DNA of 64,000 bases from Auanema rhodensis (taxonomy: Eukaryota > Nematoda > Chromadorea > Rhabditida > Rhabditidae). The stretch spans positions 2,914,001 to 2,978,000 of the forward strand of contig OZ059898.1 in NCBI GenBank assembly GCA_964057225.1. Reading direction: 5' to 3'. Below, in pieces: positions 51,538-64,000 of the stretch. A model generated the notes under the pieces. The model was given only the letters and a program-made list of their open reading frames with translations, did no database searches and was not told the DNA's origin. Position numbers and translations under genes: made by a program. How positions within the stretch are numbered: position 1 is the stretch's first letter; the number at the start of each line of letters is the position of its first letter.

Positions 51538-54345
51538 TCGATCTGTGTGATCAGATTTGCGCTAGCTTAAAAATGCACCGAGATATCAACTGATATAAGT
51601 TCACACTTATATCCTCGATTTTCACCCTGAAGAATTAATTTTTTCGTTGAATAACATTGTCCATCGTCTTTGCCTTGAAAAATGGAATCTAAAAACATCT
51701 ACTTTTTGCTAAATTATTTTGAAATTTTTCGAAAAAATTTTTGTCAAAATGTTTTTGGAAGCAATGTTGAGTGTACATGGAAACTCAACATACACTAATG
51801 CATCATTTTTCAAACGATCATAACTAATTTTTGTATTAAGCGTTTTTCAATGTAGTATAGTGCATTCGATGCGGATTTTTAAGCTGCGTCGATCTGTGTT
51901 ATCAGATTTGCGCTAGCTTAAAAATGCACCGAGATATCAACTGATACAAGTTCACACTTATATCCTCGATTTTCACCCTGAAGAATTAATTTTTTCGTTG
52001 AATAACATTGTCCATCGTCTTTGCCTTGAAAAAAGGATTCTAAAAACATCTACTTTTTGCTAAATTATTTTGAAATTTTTCGAAAAAATTTTTGTCAAAA
52101 TGTTTTTGGAAGCAATGTTGAGTGTACATGGAAACTCAACATACACTAATGCATCATTTTTCAAACGATCTTAACTAATTTTTGTATCAAGCGTTTCTTA
52201 ATGTAGTATAGTGCATTCGATCCGGATTTTCAAGCTGCGTCGATCTGTGTTATCAGATTTGCGCTAGCTTAAAAATGCACCGAGATATCAACTGATATAA
52301 GTTCACACTTATATCCTCGATTTTCACCCTGAAGAAATAATTTTTTCGTTGAATAACATTGTCCATCGTCTTTGCCTTGAAAAAAGGAATCTAAAAACAT
52401 CTACTTTTTGCTAAATTATTTTGAAATTTTTCGAAAAAATTTTTGTCAAAATGTTTTTGGAAGCAATGTTGAGTGTACATGGAAACTCAACATACACTAA
52501 TGCATCATTTTTCAAACGATCATAACTAATTTTTGTATTAAGCGTTTCTCAATGTAGTATAGTGCATTCGATGTGGATTTTTAAGCTGCGTCGATCTGTG
52601 TTATCAGATTTGCGCTAGCTTAAAAATGCACCGAGATATCAACTGATATAAGTTCACACTTATATCCTCGATTTTCACCCTGAAGAATTAATTTTTTCGT
52701 TGAATAACATTGTCTATCGTCTTTGCCTTGAGAAATGGAATCTAAAAACATCTACTTTTTGCTAAATCATTCTGAAATTTTTCGAAAAAATTTTTGTCAA
52801 AATGTTTTTGGAAGCAATGTTGAGTGTACATGGAAACTCAACATACACTAATGCATCATTTTTCAAACGATCATAACTAATTTTTGTATCAAGCGTTTTT
52901 CAATGAAGTATAGTGCATTCGATGCGGATTTTTAAGCTGCGTCGATCTGTGTTATCAGATTTGCGCTAGCTTAAAAATGCACCGAGATATCAACTGATAT
53001 AAGTTCACACTTATATCCTCGATTTTCACCCTGAAGAAATAATTTTTTCGTTGAATAACATTGTCCATCGTCTTTGCCTTGAAAAAAGGAATCTAAAAAC
53101 ATCTACTTTTTGCTAAATTATTTTGAAATTTTTCGAAAAAATTTTTGTCAAAATGTTTTTGGAAGCAATGTTGAGTGTACATGGAAACTCAACATACACT
53201 AATGCATCATTTTTCAAACGATCATAACTAATTTTTGTATTAAGCGTTTCTCAATGTAGTATAGTGCATTCGATGTGGATTTTTAAGCTGCGTCGATCTG
53301 TGTTATCAGATTTGCGCTAGCTTAAAAATGCACCGAGATATCAACTGATATAAGTTCACACTTATATCCTCGATTTTCACCCTGAAGAATTAATTTTTTC
53401 GTTGAATAACATTGTCTATCGTCTTTGCCTTGAGAAATGGAATCTAAAAACATCTACTTTTTGCTAAATTATTTTGAAATTTTTCGAAAAAATTTTTGTC
53501 AAAATGTTTTTGGAAGCAATGTTGAGTGTACATGGAAACTCAACATACACTAATGCATCATTTTTCAAACGATCATAACTAATTTTTGTATCAAGCGTTT
53601 TTCAATGTAGTATAGTGCATTCGATGCGGATGTTTAAGCTGCGTCGATCTGTGTTATCAGATTTGCGCTAGCTTAAAAATGCACCGAGATATCAACTGAT
53701 ATAAGTTCACACTTATATCCTCGATTTTCACCCTGAAGAATTAATTTTTTCGTTGAATAACATTGTCCATCGTCTTTGCCTTGAAAAATGGAATCTAAAA
53801 ACATCTACTTTTTGCTAAATTATTTTGAAATTTTTCGAAAAAATTTTTGTCAAAATGTTTTTGGAAGCAATGTTGAGTGTACATGGAAACTCAACATACA
53901 CTAATGCATCATTTTTCAAACGATCATAACTAATTTTTGTATTAAGCGTTTCTCAATGTAGTATAGTGCATTCGATGTGGATTTTTAAGCTGCGTCGATC
54001 TGTGGTATCAGATTTGCGCTAGCTTAAAAATGCACCGAGATATCAACTGATATAAGTTCACACTTATATCCTCGATTTTCACCCTGAAGAATTAATTTTT
54101 TCGTTGAATAACATTGTCTATCGTCTTTGCCTTGAGAAATGGAATCTAAAAACATCTACTTTTTGCTAAATTATTTTGAAATTTTTCGAAAAAATTTTTG
54201 TCAAAATGTTTTTGGAAGCAATGTTGAGTGTACATGGAAACTCAACATACACTAATGCATCATTTTTCAAACGATCATAACTAATTTTTGTATCAAGCGT
54301 TTTTCAATGTAGTATAGTGCATTCGATGCGGATGTTTAAGCTGCG
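51538..54345. repeat. Copy of the 14-mer head plus three 702-bp dimers
   Basis: Monomers start at 51538, 51889, 52240, 52591, 52942, 53293, 53644 and 53995. The run 51538, 51889, 52240, 52591 follows the order of 11933-13336: AAAATGG; then GATACAAG, GATCTTAACT and GATCCGG; then AAATAAT and GATGTGG; then GTCTATCG and GAGAAATGG. The last two then cycle three times (52240, 52942, 53644). GATGTTTAAGC ends both 53293 and 53995. The third dimer replaces AAATAAT by an AAAATGG monomer. Confidence 0.87.
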
Positions 54346-56451
54346 TCGATCTGTGTTATCAGATTTGCGCTAGCTTAAAAATGCACCGAGATATCAACTG
54401 ATATAAGTTCACACTTATATCCTCGATTTTCACCCTGAAGAATTAATTTTTTCGTTGAATAACATTGTCCATCGTCTTTGCCTTGAAAAATGGAATCTAA
54501 AAACATCTACTTTTTGCTAAATTATTTTGAAATTTTTCGAAAAAATTTTTGTCAAAATGTTTTTGGAAGCAATGTTGAGTGTACATGGAAACTCAACATA
54601 CACTAATGCATCATTTTTCAAACGATCATAACTAATTTTTGTATTAAGCTTTTCTCAATGTAGTATAGTGCATTCGATGCGGATTTTTAAGCTGCGTCGA
54701 TCTGTGTTATCAGATTTGCGCTAGCTTAAAAATGCACCGAGATATCAACTGATATAAGTTCACACTTATATCCTCGATTTTCACCCTGAAGAATTAACTT
54801 TTTCGTTGAATAACATTGTCCATCGTCTTTGCCTTGAAAAAAGGAATCTAAAAACATCTACTTTTTGCTAAATTATTTTGAAATTTTTCGAAAAAATTTT
54901 TGTCAAAATGTTTTTGGAAGCAATGTTGAGTGTACATGGAAACTCAACATACACTAATGCATCATTTTTCAAACGATCATAACTAATTTTTGTATCAAGC
55001 GTTTCTCAATGTAGTATAGTGCATTCGATGCGGATTTTTAAGCTGCGTCGATCTGTGTGATCAGATTTGCGCTAGCTTAAAAATGCACCGAGATATCAAC
55101 TGATATAAGTTCACACTTATATCCTCGATTTTCACCCTGAAGAATTAATTTTTTCGTTGAATAACATTGTCCATCGTCTTTGCCTTGAAAAATGGAATCT
55201 AAAAACATCTACTTTTTGCTAAATTATTTTGAAATTTTTCGAAAAAATTTTTGTCAAAATGTTTTTGGAAGCAATGTTGAGTGTACATGGAAACTCAACA
55301 TACACTAATGCATCATTTTTCAAACGATCATAACTAATTTTTGTATTAAGCTTTTCTCAATGTAGTATAGTGCATTCGATGCGGATTTTTAAGCTGCGTC
55401 GATCTGTGTTATCAGATTTGCGCTAGCTTAAAAATGCACCGAGATATCAACTGATATAAGTTCACACTTATATCCTCGATTTTCACCCTGAAGAATTAAC
55501 TTTTTCGTTGAATAACATTGTCCATCGTCTTTGCCTTAAAAAATGGAATCTAAAAACATCTACTTTTTGGTAAATTATTTTGAAATTTTTCGAAAAATTT
55601 TTTGTCAAAATGTTTTTGGAAGCAATGTTGAGTGTACATGGAAACTCAACATACACGAATGCATCATTTTTCAAACGATCATAACTAATTTTTGTATTAA
55701 GCGTTTTTCAATGTAGTATAGTGCATTCGATGCGGATTTTTAAGCTGCGTCGATCTGTGTTATCAAATTTGCGCTAGCTTAAAAATGCACCGAGATATCA
55801 ACTGATATAAGTTCACACTTATATCCTCGATTTTCACCCTGAAGAAATAATTTTTTCGTTGAATAACATTGTCCATCGTCTTTGCCTTAAAAAATGGAAT
55901 CTAAAAACATCTACTTTTTGGTAAATTATTTTGAAATTTTTCGAAAAAATTTTTGTCAAAATGTTTTTGGAAGCAATGTTGAGTGTACATGGAAACTCAA
56001 CATACACTAATGCATCATTTTTCAAACGATCATAACTAATTTTTGTATTAAGCGTTTCTCAATGTAGTATAGTGCATTCGATGTGGATTTTTAAGCTGCG
56101 TCGATCTGTGTTATCAGATTTGCGCTAGCTTAAAAATGCACCGAGATATCAACTGATATAAGTTCACACTTATATCCTCGATTTTCACCCTGAAGAATTA
56201 ATTTTTTCGTTGAATAACATTGTCTATCGTCTTTGCCTTGAGAAATGGAATCTAAAAACATCTACTTTTTGCTAAATTATTTTGAAATTTTTCGAAAAAA
56301 TTTTTGTCAAAATGTTTTTGGAAGCAATGTTGAGTGTACATGGAAACTCAACATACACTAATGCATCATTTTTCAAACGATCATAACTAATTTTTGTATC
56401 AAGCGTTTCTCAATGTAGTATAGTGCATTCGATGCGGATTTTTAAGCTGCG
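54346..56451. repeat. Second six-monomer HOR (2106 bp), copy 1
   Basis: Monomers start at 54346, 54697, 55048, 55399, 55750 and 56101. Marker order: AAAATGG with TAAGCTTTTC; ATTAACTTTTTC with GTATCAAG; GTGTGATC with AAAATGG; CTTAAAAAATGG with TTTGGTAAA and ACACGAATG; ATCAAATTT with AAATAAT and GATGTGG; GTCTATCG with GAGAAATGG. It has the same length as the left-hand HOR but shares none of its marker order, so the two six-monomer units arose separately. Confidence 0.9.
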
Positions 56452-58206
56452 TCGATCTGTGTGATCAGATTTGCGCTAGCTTAAAAATGCACCGAGATAT
56501 CAACTGATATAAGTTCACACTTATATCCTCGATTTTCACCCTGAAGAATTAATTTTTTCGTTGAATAACATTGTCCATCGTCTTTGCCTTGAAAAATGGA
56601 ATCTAAAAACATCTACTTTTTGCTAAATTATTTTGAAATTTTTCGAAAAAATTTTTGTCAAAATGTTTTTGGAAGCAATGTTGAGTGTACATGGAAACTC
56701 AACATACACTAATGCATCATTTTTCAAACGATCATAACTAATTTTTGTATTAAGCTTTTCTCAATGTAGTATAGTGCATTCGATGCGGATTTTTAAGCTG
56801 CGTCGATCTGTGTTATCAGATTTGCGCTAGCTTAAAAATGCACCGAGATATCAACTGATATAAGTTCACACTTATATCCTCGATTTCCACCCTGAAGAAT
56901 TAACTTTTTCGTTGAATAACATTGTCCATCGTCTTTGCCTTGAAAAAAGGAATCTAAAAACATCTACTTTTTGCTAAATTATTTTGAAATTTTTCGAAAA
57001 AATTTTTGTCAAAATGTTTTTGGAAGCAATGTTGAGTGTACATGGAAACTCAACATACACTAATGCATCATTTTTCAAACGATCATAACTAATTTTTGTA
57101 TCAAGCGTTTCTCAATGTAGTATAGTGCATTCGATGCGGATTTTTAAGCTGCGTCGATCTGTGTGATCAGATTTGCGCTAGCTTAAAAATGCACCGAGAT
57201 ATCAACTGATATAAGTTCACACTTATATCCTCGATTTTCACCCTGAAGAATTAATTTTTTCGTTGAATAACATTGTCCATCGTCTTTGCCTTGAAAAATG
57301 GAATCTAAAAACATCTACTTTTTGCTAAATTATTTTGAAATTTTTCGAAAAAATTTTTGTCAAAATGTTTTTGGAAGCAATGTTGAGTGTACATGGAAAC
57401 TCAACATACACTAATGCATCATTTTTCAAACGATCATAACTAATTTTTGTATTAAGCTTTTCTCAATGTAGTATAGTGCATTCGATGCGGATTTTTAAGC
57501 TGCGTCGATCTGTGTTATCAGATTTGCGCTAGCTTAAAAATGCACCGAGATATCAACTGATATAAGTTCACACTTATATCCTCGATTTTCACCCTGAAGA
57601 ATTAACTTTTTCGTTGAATAACATTGTCCATCGTCTTTGCCTTAAAAAATGGAATCTAAAAACATCTACTTTTTGGTAAATTATTTTGAAATTTTTCGAA
57701 AAAATTTTTGTCAAAATGTTTTTGGAAGCAATGTTGAGTGTACATGGAAACTCAACATACACGAATGCATCATTTTTCAAACGATCATAACTAATTTTTG
57801 TATTAAGCGTTTTTCAATGTAGTATAGTGCATTCGATGCGGATTTTTAAGCTGCGTCGATCTGTGTTATCAAATTTGCGCTAGCTTAAAAATGCACCGAG
57901 ATATCAACTGATATAAGTTCACACTTATATCCTCGATTTTCACCCTGAAGAAATAATTTTTTCGTTGAATAACATTGTCCATCGTCTTTGCCTTAAAAAA
58001 TGGAATCTAAAAACATCTACTTTTTGGTAAATTATTTTGAAATTTTTCGAAAAAATTTTTGTCAAAATGTTTTTGGAAGCAATGTTGAGTGTACATGGAA
58101 ACTCAACATACACGAATGCATCATTTTTCAAACGATCATAACTAATTTTTGTATCAAGTTTTTCTCAATGTAGTATAGTGCATTCGATGCGGATTTTTAA
58201 GCTGCG
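56452..58206. repeat. Second six-monomer HOR, copy 2 (five monomers)
   Basis: Monomers start at 56452, 56803, 57154, 57505 and 57856, each 2106 bases after its partner. The private ATCAAATTT and the CTTAAAAAATGG/ACACGAATG pair recur. The GTCTATCG sixth monomer is absent, because the fifth one changes at its end to GTATCAAGTTTTTC and runs into the next block. GATTTCCACC at 56803 is private. Confidence 0.89.
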
Positions 58207-61200
58207 TCGATCTGTGTTATCAGATTTGCGCTAGCTTAAAAATGCACCGAGATATCAACTGATATAAGTTCACACTTATATCCTCGATTTTCACCCTGAA
58301 GAATTAATTTTCTCGTTGAATAACATTGTCCATCGTCTTTGCCTTGAAAAAAGGAATCTAAAAACATCTACTTTTTGCTAAATTATTTTGAAATTTTTCG
58401 AAAAAATTTTTGTCAAAATGTTTTTGGAAGCAATGTTGAGTGTACATGGAAACTCAACATACACTAATGCATCATTTTTCAAACGATCATAACTAATTTT
58501 TGTATTAAGCTTTTCTCAATGTAGTATAGTGCATTCGATGCGGATTTTTAAGCTGCGTCGATCTGTGTTATCAGATTTGCGCTAGCTTAAAAATGCACCG
58601 AGATATCAACTGATATAAGTTCACACTTATATCCTCGATTTTCACCCTGAAGAATTAACTTTTTCGTTGAATAACATTGTCTATCGTCTTTGCCTTGAAA
58701 AATGGAATCTAAAAACATCTACTTTTTGCTAAATTATTTTGAAATTTTTCGAAAAAATTTTTGTCAAAATGTTTTTGGAAGCAATGTTGAGTGTACATGG
58801 AAACTAAACATACACTAATGCATCATTTTTCAAACGATCATAACTAATTTTTGTATTAAGCTTTTCTCAATGTAGTATAGTGCATTCGATGCGGATTTTT
58901 AAGCTGCGTCGATCTGTGTTATCAGATTTGCGCTAGCTTAAAAATGCACCGAGATATCAACTGATATAAGTTCACACTTATATCCTCGATTTTCACCCTG
59001 AAGAATTAACTTTTTCGTTGAATAACATTGTCTATCGTCTTTGCCTTGAAAAATGGAATCTAAAAACATCTACTTTTTGGTAAATTATTTTGAAATTTTT
59101 CGAAAAAATTTTTGTCAAAATGTTTTTGGAAGCAATGTTGAGTGTACATGGAAACTCAACATACACTAATGCATCATTTTTCTAACGATCATAACTAATT
59201 TTTGTATTAAGCTTTTCTCAATGTAGTATAGTGCATTCGATGCGGATTTTTAAGCTGCGTCGATCTGTGTTATCAGATTTGCGCTAGCTTAAAAATGCAC
59301 CGAGATATCAACTGATATAAGTTCACACTTATATCCTCGATTTTCACCCTGAAGAATTAATTTTCTCGTTGAATAACATTGTCCATCGTCTTTGCCTTGA
59401 AAAAAGGAATCTAAAAACATCTACTTTTTGCTAAATTATTTTGAAATTTTTCGAAAAAATTTTTGTCAAAATGTTTTTGGAAGCAATGTTGAGTGTACAT
59501 GGAAACTCAACATACACTAATGCATCATTTTTTAAACGATCATAACTAATTTTTTATTAAGCGTTTTTCAATGTAGTATAGTGCATTCGATGCGGATTTT
59601 TAAGCTGCGTCGATCTGTGTTATCAGATTTGCGCTAGCTTAAAAATGCACCGAGATATCAACTGATATAAGTTCACACTTATATCCTCGATTTTCACCCT
59701 GAAGAATTAACTTTTTCGTTGAATAACATTGTCTATCGTCTTTGCCTTGAAAAATGGAATCTAAAAACATCTACTTTTTGCTAAATTATTCTGAAATTTT
59801 TCGAAAAAATTTTTGTCAAAATGTTTTTGGAAGCAATGTTGAGTGTACATGGAAACTCAACATACACTAATGCATCATTTTTCAAACGATCATAACTAAT
59901 TTTTGTATTAAGCTTTTCTCAATGTAGTATAGTGCATTCGATGCGGATTTTTAAGCTGCGTCGATCTGTGTTATCAGATTTGCGCTAGCTTAAAAATGCA
60001 CCGAGATATCAACTGATATAAGTTCACACTTATATCCTCGATTTTCACCCTGAAGAATTAACTTTTTCGTTGAATAACATTGTCTATCGTCTTTGCCTTG
60101 AAAAATGGAATCTAAAAACATCTACTTTTTGGTAAATTATTTTGAAATTTTTCGAAAAAATTTTTGTCAAAATGTTTTTGGAAGCAATGTTGAGTGTACA
60201 TGGAAACTCAACATACACTAATGCATCATTTTTCTAACGATCATAACTAATTTTTGTATTAAGCTTTTCTCAATGTAGTATAGTGCACTCGATGCGGATT
60301 TTTAAGCTGCGTCGATCTGTGTTATCAGATTTGCGCTAGCTTAAAAATGCACCGAGATATCAACTGATATAAGTTCACACTTATATCCTCGATTTTCACC
60401 CTGAAGAATTAATTTTCTCGTTGAATAACATTGTCCATCGTCTTTGCCTTGAAAAAAGGAATCTAAAAACATCTACTTTTTGCTAAATTATTTTGAAATT
60501 TTTCGAAAAAATTTTTGTCAAAATGTTTTTGGAAGCAATGTTGAGTGTACATGGAAACTCAACATACACTAATGCATCATTTTTCAAACGATCATAACTA
60601 ATTTTTGTATTAAGTTTTTCTCAATGTAGTATAGTGCATTCGATGCGGATTTTTAAGCTGCGTCGATCTGTGTTATCAGATTTGCGCTAGCTTAAAAATG
60701 CACCGAGATATCAACTGATATAAGTTCACACTTATATCCTCGATTTTCACCCTGAAGAATTAATTTTCTCGTTGAATAACATTGTCCATCGTCTTTGCCT
60801 TGAAAAAAGGAATCTAAAAACATCTACTTTTTGCTAAATTATTTTGAAATTTTTCGAAAAAATTTTTGTCAAAATGTTTTTGGAAGCAATGTTGAGTGTA
60901 CATGGAAACTCAACATACACTAATGCATCATTTTTCAAACGATCATAACTAATTTTTGTATTGAGCTTTTCTCAATGTAGTATAGTGCATTCGATGCGGA
61001 TTTTTAAGCTGCGTCGATCTGTGTTATCAGATTTGCGCTAGCTTAAAAATGCACCGAGATATCAACTGATATAAGTTCACACTTATATCCTCGATTTTCA
61101 CCCTGAAGAATTAACTTTTTCGTTGAATAACATTGTCTATCGTCTTTGCCTTGAAAAATGGAATCTAAAAACATCTACTTTTTGCTAAATTATTTTGAAA

Positions 61201-64000
61201 TTTTTCGAAAAAATTTTTGTCAAAATGTTTTTGGAAGCAATGTTGAGTGTACATGGAAACTCAACATACACTAATGCATCATTTTTCAAACAATCATAAC
61301 TAATTTTTGTATTAAGCTTTTCTCAATGTAGTATAGTGCATTCGATGCGGATTTTTAAGCTGCGTCGATCTGTGTTATCAGATTTGCGCTAACTTAAAAA
61401 TGCACCGAGATATCAACTGATATAAGTTCACACTTATATCCTCGATTTTCACCCTGAAGAATTAACTTTTTCGTTGAATAACATTGTCTATCGTCTTTGC
61501 CTTGAAAAATGGAATCTAAAAACATCTACTTTTTGGTAAATTATTTTGAAATTTTTCGAAAAAATTTTTGTCAAAATGTTTTTGGAAGCAATGTTGAGTG
61601 TACATGGAAACTCAACATACACTAATGCATCATTTTTCTAACGATCATAACTAATTTTTGTATTAAGCTTTTCTCAATGTAGTATAGTGCATTCGATGCG
61701 GATTTTTAAGCTGCGTCGATCTGTGTTATCAGATTTGCGCTAGCTTAAAAATGCACCGAGATATCAACTGATATAAGTTCACACTTATATCCTCGATTTT
61801 CACCCTGAAGAATTAATTTTCTCGTTGAATAACATTGTCCATCGTCTCTGCCTTGAAAAAAGGAATCTAAAAACATCTACTTTTTGCTAAATTATTTTGA
61901 AATTTTTCGAAAAAATTTTTGTCAAAATGTTTTTGGAAGCAATGTTGAGTGTACATGGAAACTCAACATACACTAATGCATCATTTTTCTAACGATCATA
62001 ACTAATTTTTGTATTAAGCTTTTCTCAATGTAGTATAGTGCATTCGATGCGGATTTTTAAGCTGCGTCGATCTGTGTTATCAGATTTGCGCTAGCTTAAA
62101 AATGCACCGAGATATCAACTGATATAAGTTCACACTTATATCCTCGATTTTCACCCTGAAGAATTAATTTTCTCGTTGAATAACATTGTCCATCGTCTCT
62201 GCCTTGAAAAAAGGAATCTAAAAACATCTACTTTTTGCTAAATTATTTTGAAATTTTTCGAAAAAATTTTTGTCAAAATGTTTTTGGAAGCAATGTTGAG
62301 TGTACATGGAAACTCAACTTACACTAATGCATCATTTTTCAAACAATCATAACTAATTTTTGTATTAAGCTTTTCTCAATGTAGTATAGTGCATTCGATG
62401 CGGATTTTTAAGCTGCGTCGATCTGTGTTATCAGATTTGCGCTAGCTTAAAAATGCACCGAGATATCAACTGATATAAGTTCACACTTATATCCTCGATT
62501 TTCACCCTGAAGAATTAACTTTTTCGTTGAATAACATTGTCTATCGTCTTTGCCTTGAAAAATGGAATCTAAAAACATCTACTTTTTGGTAAATTATTTT
62601 GAAATTTTTCGAAAAAATTTTTGTCAAAATGTTTTTGGAAGCAATGTTGAGTGTACATGGAAACTCAACATACACTAATGCATCATTTTTCTAACGATCA
62701 TAACTAATTTTTGTATTAAGCTTTTCTCAATGTAGTATAGTGCATTCGATGCGGACTTTTAAGCTGCGTCGATCTGTGTTATCAGATTTGCGCTAGCTTA
62801 AAAATGCACCGAGATATCAACTGATATAAGTTCACACTTATATCCTCGATTTTCACCCTGAAGAATTAATTTTCTCGTTGAATAACATTGTCCATCGTCT
62901 TTGCCTTGAAAAAAGGAATCTAAAAACATCTACTTTTTGCTAAATTATTTTGAAATTTTTCGAAAAAATTTTTGTCAAAATGTTTTTGGAAGCAATGTTG
63001 AGTGTACATGGAAACTCAACATACACTAATGCATCATTTTTCAAACGATCATAACTAATTTTTGTATCAAGTTTTTCTCAATGTAGTATAGTGCATTCGA
63101 TGCGGATTTTTAAGCTGCGTCGATCTGTGTTATCAGATTTGCGCTAGCTTAAAAATGCACCGAGATATCAACTGATATAAGTTCACACTTATATCTTCGA
63201 TTTTCACCCTGAAGAATTAATTTTCTCGTTGAATAACATTGTCCATCGTCTTTGCCTTGAAAAAAGGAATCTAAAAACATCTACTTTTTGCTAAATTATT
63301 CTGAAATTTTTCGAAAAAATTTTTGTCAAAATGTTTTTGGAAGCAATGTTGAGTGTACATGGAAACTCAACATACACTAATGCATCATTTTTCAAACGAT
63401 CATAACTAATTTTTGTATTAAGCTTTTCTCAATGTAGTATAGTGCATTCGATGCGGATTTTTAAGCTGCGTCGATCTGTGTTATCAGATTTGCGCTAGCT
63501 TAAAAATGCACCGAGATATCAACTGATATAAGTTCACACTTATATCCTCGATTTTCACCCTGAAGAATTAACTTTTTCGTTGAATAACATTGTCTATCGT
63601 CTTTGCCTTGAAAAATGGAATCTAAAAACATCTACTTTTTGCTAAATTATTTTGAAATTTTTCGAAAAAATTTTTGTCAAAATGTTTTTGGAAGCAATGT
63701 TGAGTGTACATGGAAACTCAACATACACTAATGCATCATTTTTCAAACGATCATAACTAATTTTTGTATTAAGCTTTTCTCAATGTAGTATAGTGCATTC
63801 GATGCGGATTTTTAAGCTGCGTCGATCTGTGTTATCAGATTTGCGCTAGCTTAAAAATGCACCGAGATATCAACTGATATAAGTTCACACTTATATCCTC
63901 GATTTTCACCCTGAAGAATTAACTTTTTCGTTGAATAACATTGTCTATCGTCTTTGCCTTGAAAAATGGAATCTAAAAACATCTACTTTTTGCTAAATTA
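58207..64000. repeat. X-Y-Z three-type HOR region, continuing past the right edge
   Basis: Monomers start at 58207, 58558, 58909, 59260, 59610, 59961, 60312, 60663, 61014, 61365, 61716, 62067, 62418, 62769, 63120, 63471 and 63822 (partial). X has ATTAACTTTTTC, GTCTATCG and AAAATGG. Y is X plus TTTGGTAAA and TTTTTCTAACG. Z has ATTTTCTCGTTG and GGAATC. The order is Z-XYZ-XYZ-Z-XYZ-Z-YZ-Z-X-X. Nearly all end in TAAGCTTTTC or the related AAGTTTTTC. This is a short, loosely kept period with drop-outs and doublings. Confidence 0.87.

Larger units (their letters stand above)
1..64000. repeat. 351-bp tandem satellite DNA array spanning the whole window
   Basis: One monomer repeats head to tail from the first to the last base, always in the same orientation. 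Every start was located by the TCGATCTG landmark that follows TTTTTAAGCTGCG. There are 182 full monomers and one partial. Lengths are 351 bp (137 copies), 350 bp (44 copies) and 334 bp (one copy), which sums exactly to the last start at 63822. Forty-two of the 350-bp copies lost a T from the T-run at positions 166-170 (CTTTTGC instead of CTTTTTGC); the copies at 48380 and 59260 lost a T near position 295 instead. Neighbours differ by only a few bases. Known biology: long homogeneous arrays of this kind form centromeric or pericentromeric heterochromatin and evolve by unequal exchange and gene conversion. The chromosome position and species are not shown by the sequence. No unique flank is present. 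Confidence 0.98.

Noticed and set aside
10613-58131. Ten antisense open frames of 63 codons (for example at 10613-10804, 13421-13612, 35843-36034, 57940-58131), all from monomer positions 276 down to 85
   Set aside because: They are the same stretch of satellite. In most monomers codon 35 is a TAG stop; it is opened only where GCTAAA is changed to GGTAAA (Tyr) or GCCAAA (Trp). GTCTATCG monomers have another TAG at codon 51, and 350-bp monomers shift the frame. There is no sign of coding constraint, so I do not call genes.
1-64000. CRISPR array
   Set aside because: The units are 351 bp with no short direct repeats separated by unique spacers. Variation is scattered single-base change, as in a satellite.
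1-64000. Assignment to a named insect satellite such as Drosophila 1.688 (359 bp) or Tribolium TCAST (about 360 bp)
   Set aside because: Length and oligo-A/T tracts are similar, but I cannot confirm a base-level match from memory. A database search with the monomer would decide.
1-64000. tRNA, rRNA or Pol III internal promoters
   Set aside because: No cloverleaf, no B-box-like GGTTCGANTCC and no rRNA-like conserved stretch was seen in the monomer on either strand.
1-64000. Transposon or retroelement insertion
   Set aside because: Monomer spacing accounts for every base. The only length changes are one-base T losses and one 17-bp deletion, so there is no room for an insertion.

Overview
The whole 64,000-base window is one uninterrupted, head-to-tail satellite DNA array. 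The unit is a 351-bp monomer (about 31% GC by my count of one consensus-like copy). I placed every monomer start by following the recurring TCGATCTG landmark. There are 182 complete monomers plus a 179-base partial one at the right edge (63822-64000). Of the complete ones, 137 are 351 bp, 44 are 350 bp and one is 334 bp, which accounts for every base. All lie in the same orientation. I see no gene, RNA gene, transposon, microsatellite or unique sequence, and neither edge of the array is reached.

This organization is that of eukaryotic centromeric or pericentromeric heterochromatin. The species cannot be read from the sequence. An AT-rich monomer of about 350 bp with oligo-A/T tracts and hairpin-forming dyads is common in insects, but that is a weak inference. 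The length is about twice a nucleosomal repeat.

The monomers are variants of one family distinguished by a few dozen linked single-base markers, and the variants recur in ordered higher-order repeats (HORs). From left to right: (1) 1-8073 is a six-monomer, 2106-bp HOR (types A-B-C-D-A'-B'), complete at 1-2106 and 4915-7020, with an eight-monomer expanded copy between them and a truncated copy after. (2) 8074-11932 is a transition zone of divergent and chimeric monomers. (3) 11933-16837 is a 14-monomer, 4905-bp unit whose first six monomers recur from 16838; it contains a 1400-bp tandem tetramer. (4) 19643-37513 is a mosaic of types from both earlier blocks, with a 1052-bp tandem trimer, a 701-bp tandem dimer, a copy of 23502-25955 displaced by about 4.9 kb, and a copy of 8424-10177 displaced by 22,793 bp. 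(5) 37514-45224 is two tandem copies of an 11-monomer, 3855-bp HOR. (6) 45225-48729 is two copies of a five-monomer, about 1753-bp HOR. (7) 48730-54345 holds tandem 702-bp dimers. (8) 54346-58206 is a second, unrelated six-monomer 2106-bp HOR. (9) 58207-64000 is a three-type cycle (X-Y-Z).

Within the monomer the most regular structures are three inverted repeats (positions 46-59, 55-76 and 227-254; the first two overlap and exclude each other), the palindrome TTTTTCGAAAAA and its flanking A/T tracts, and a TTCGTTG motif matching only the 5' half of a CENP-B box. Monomer positions below count from the T of TCGATCTG as 1. The window's interest lies in its architecture: nested, repeated unequal exchange on several scales. 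I do not see a new gene system.
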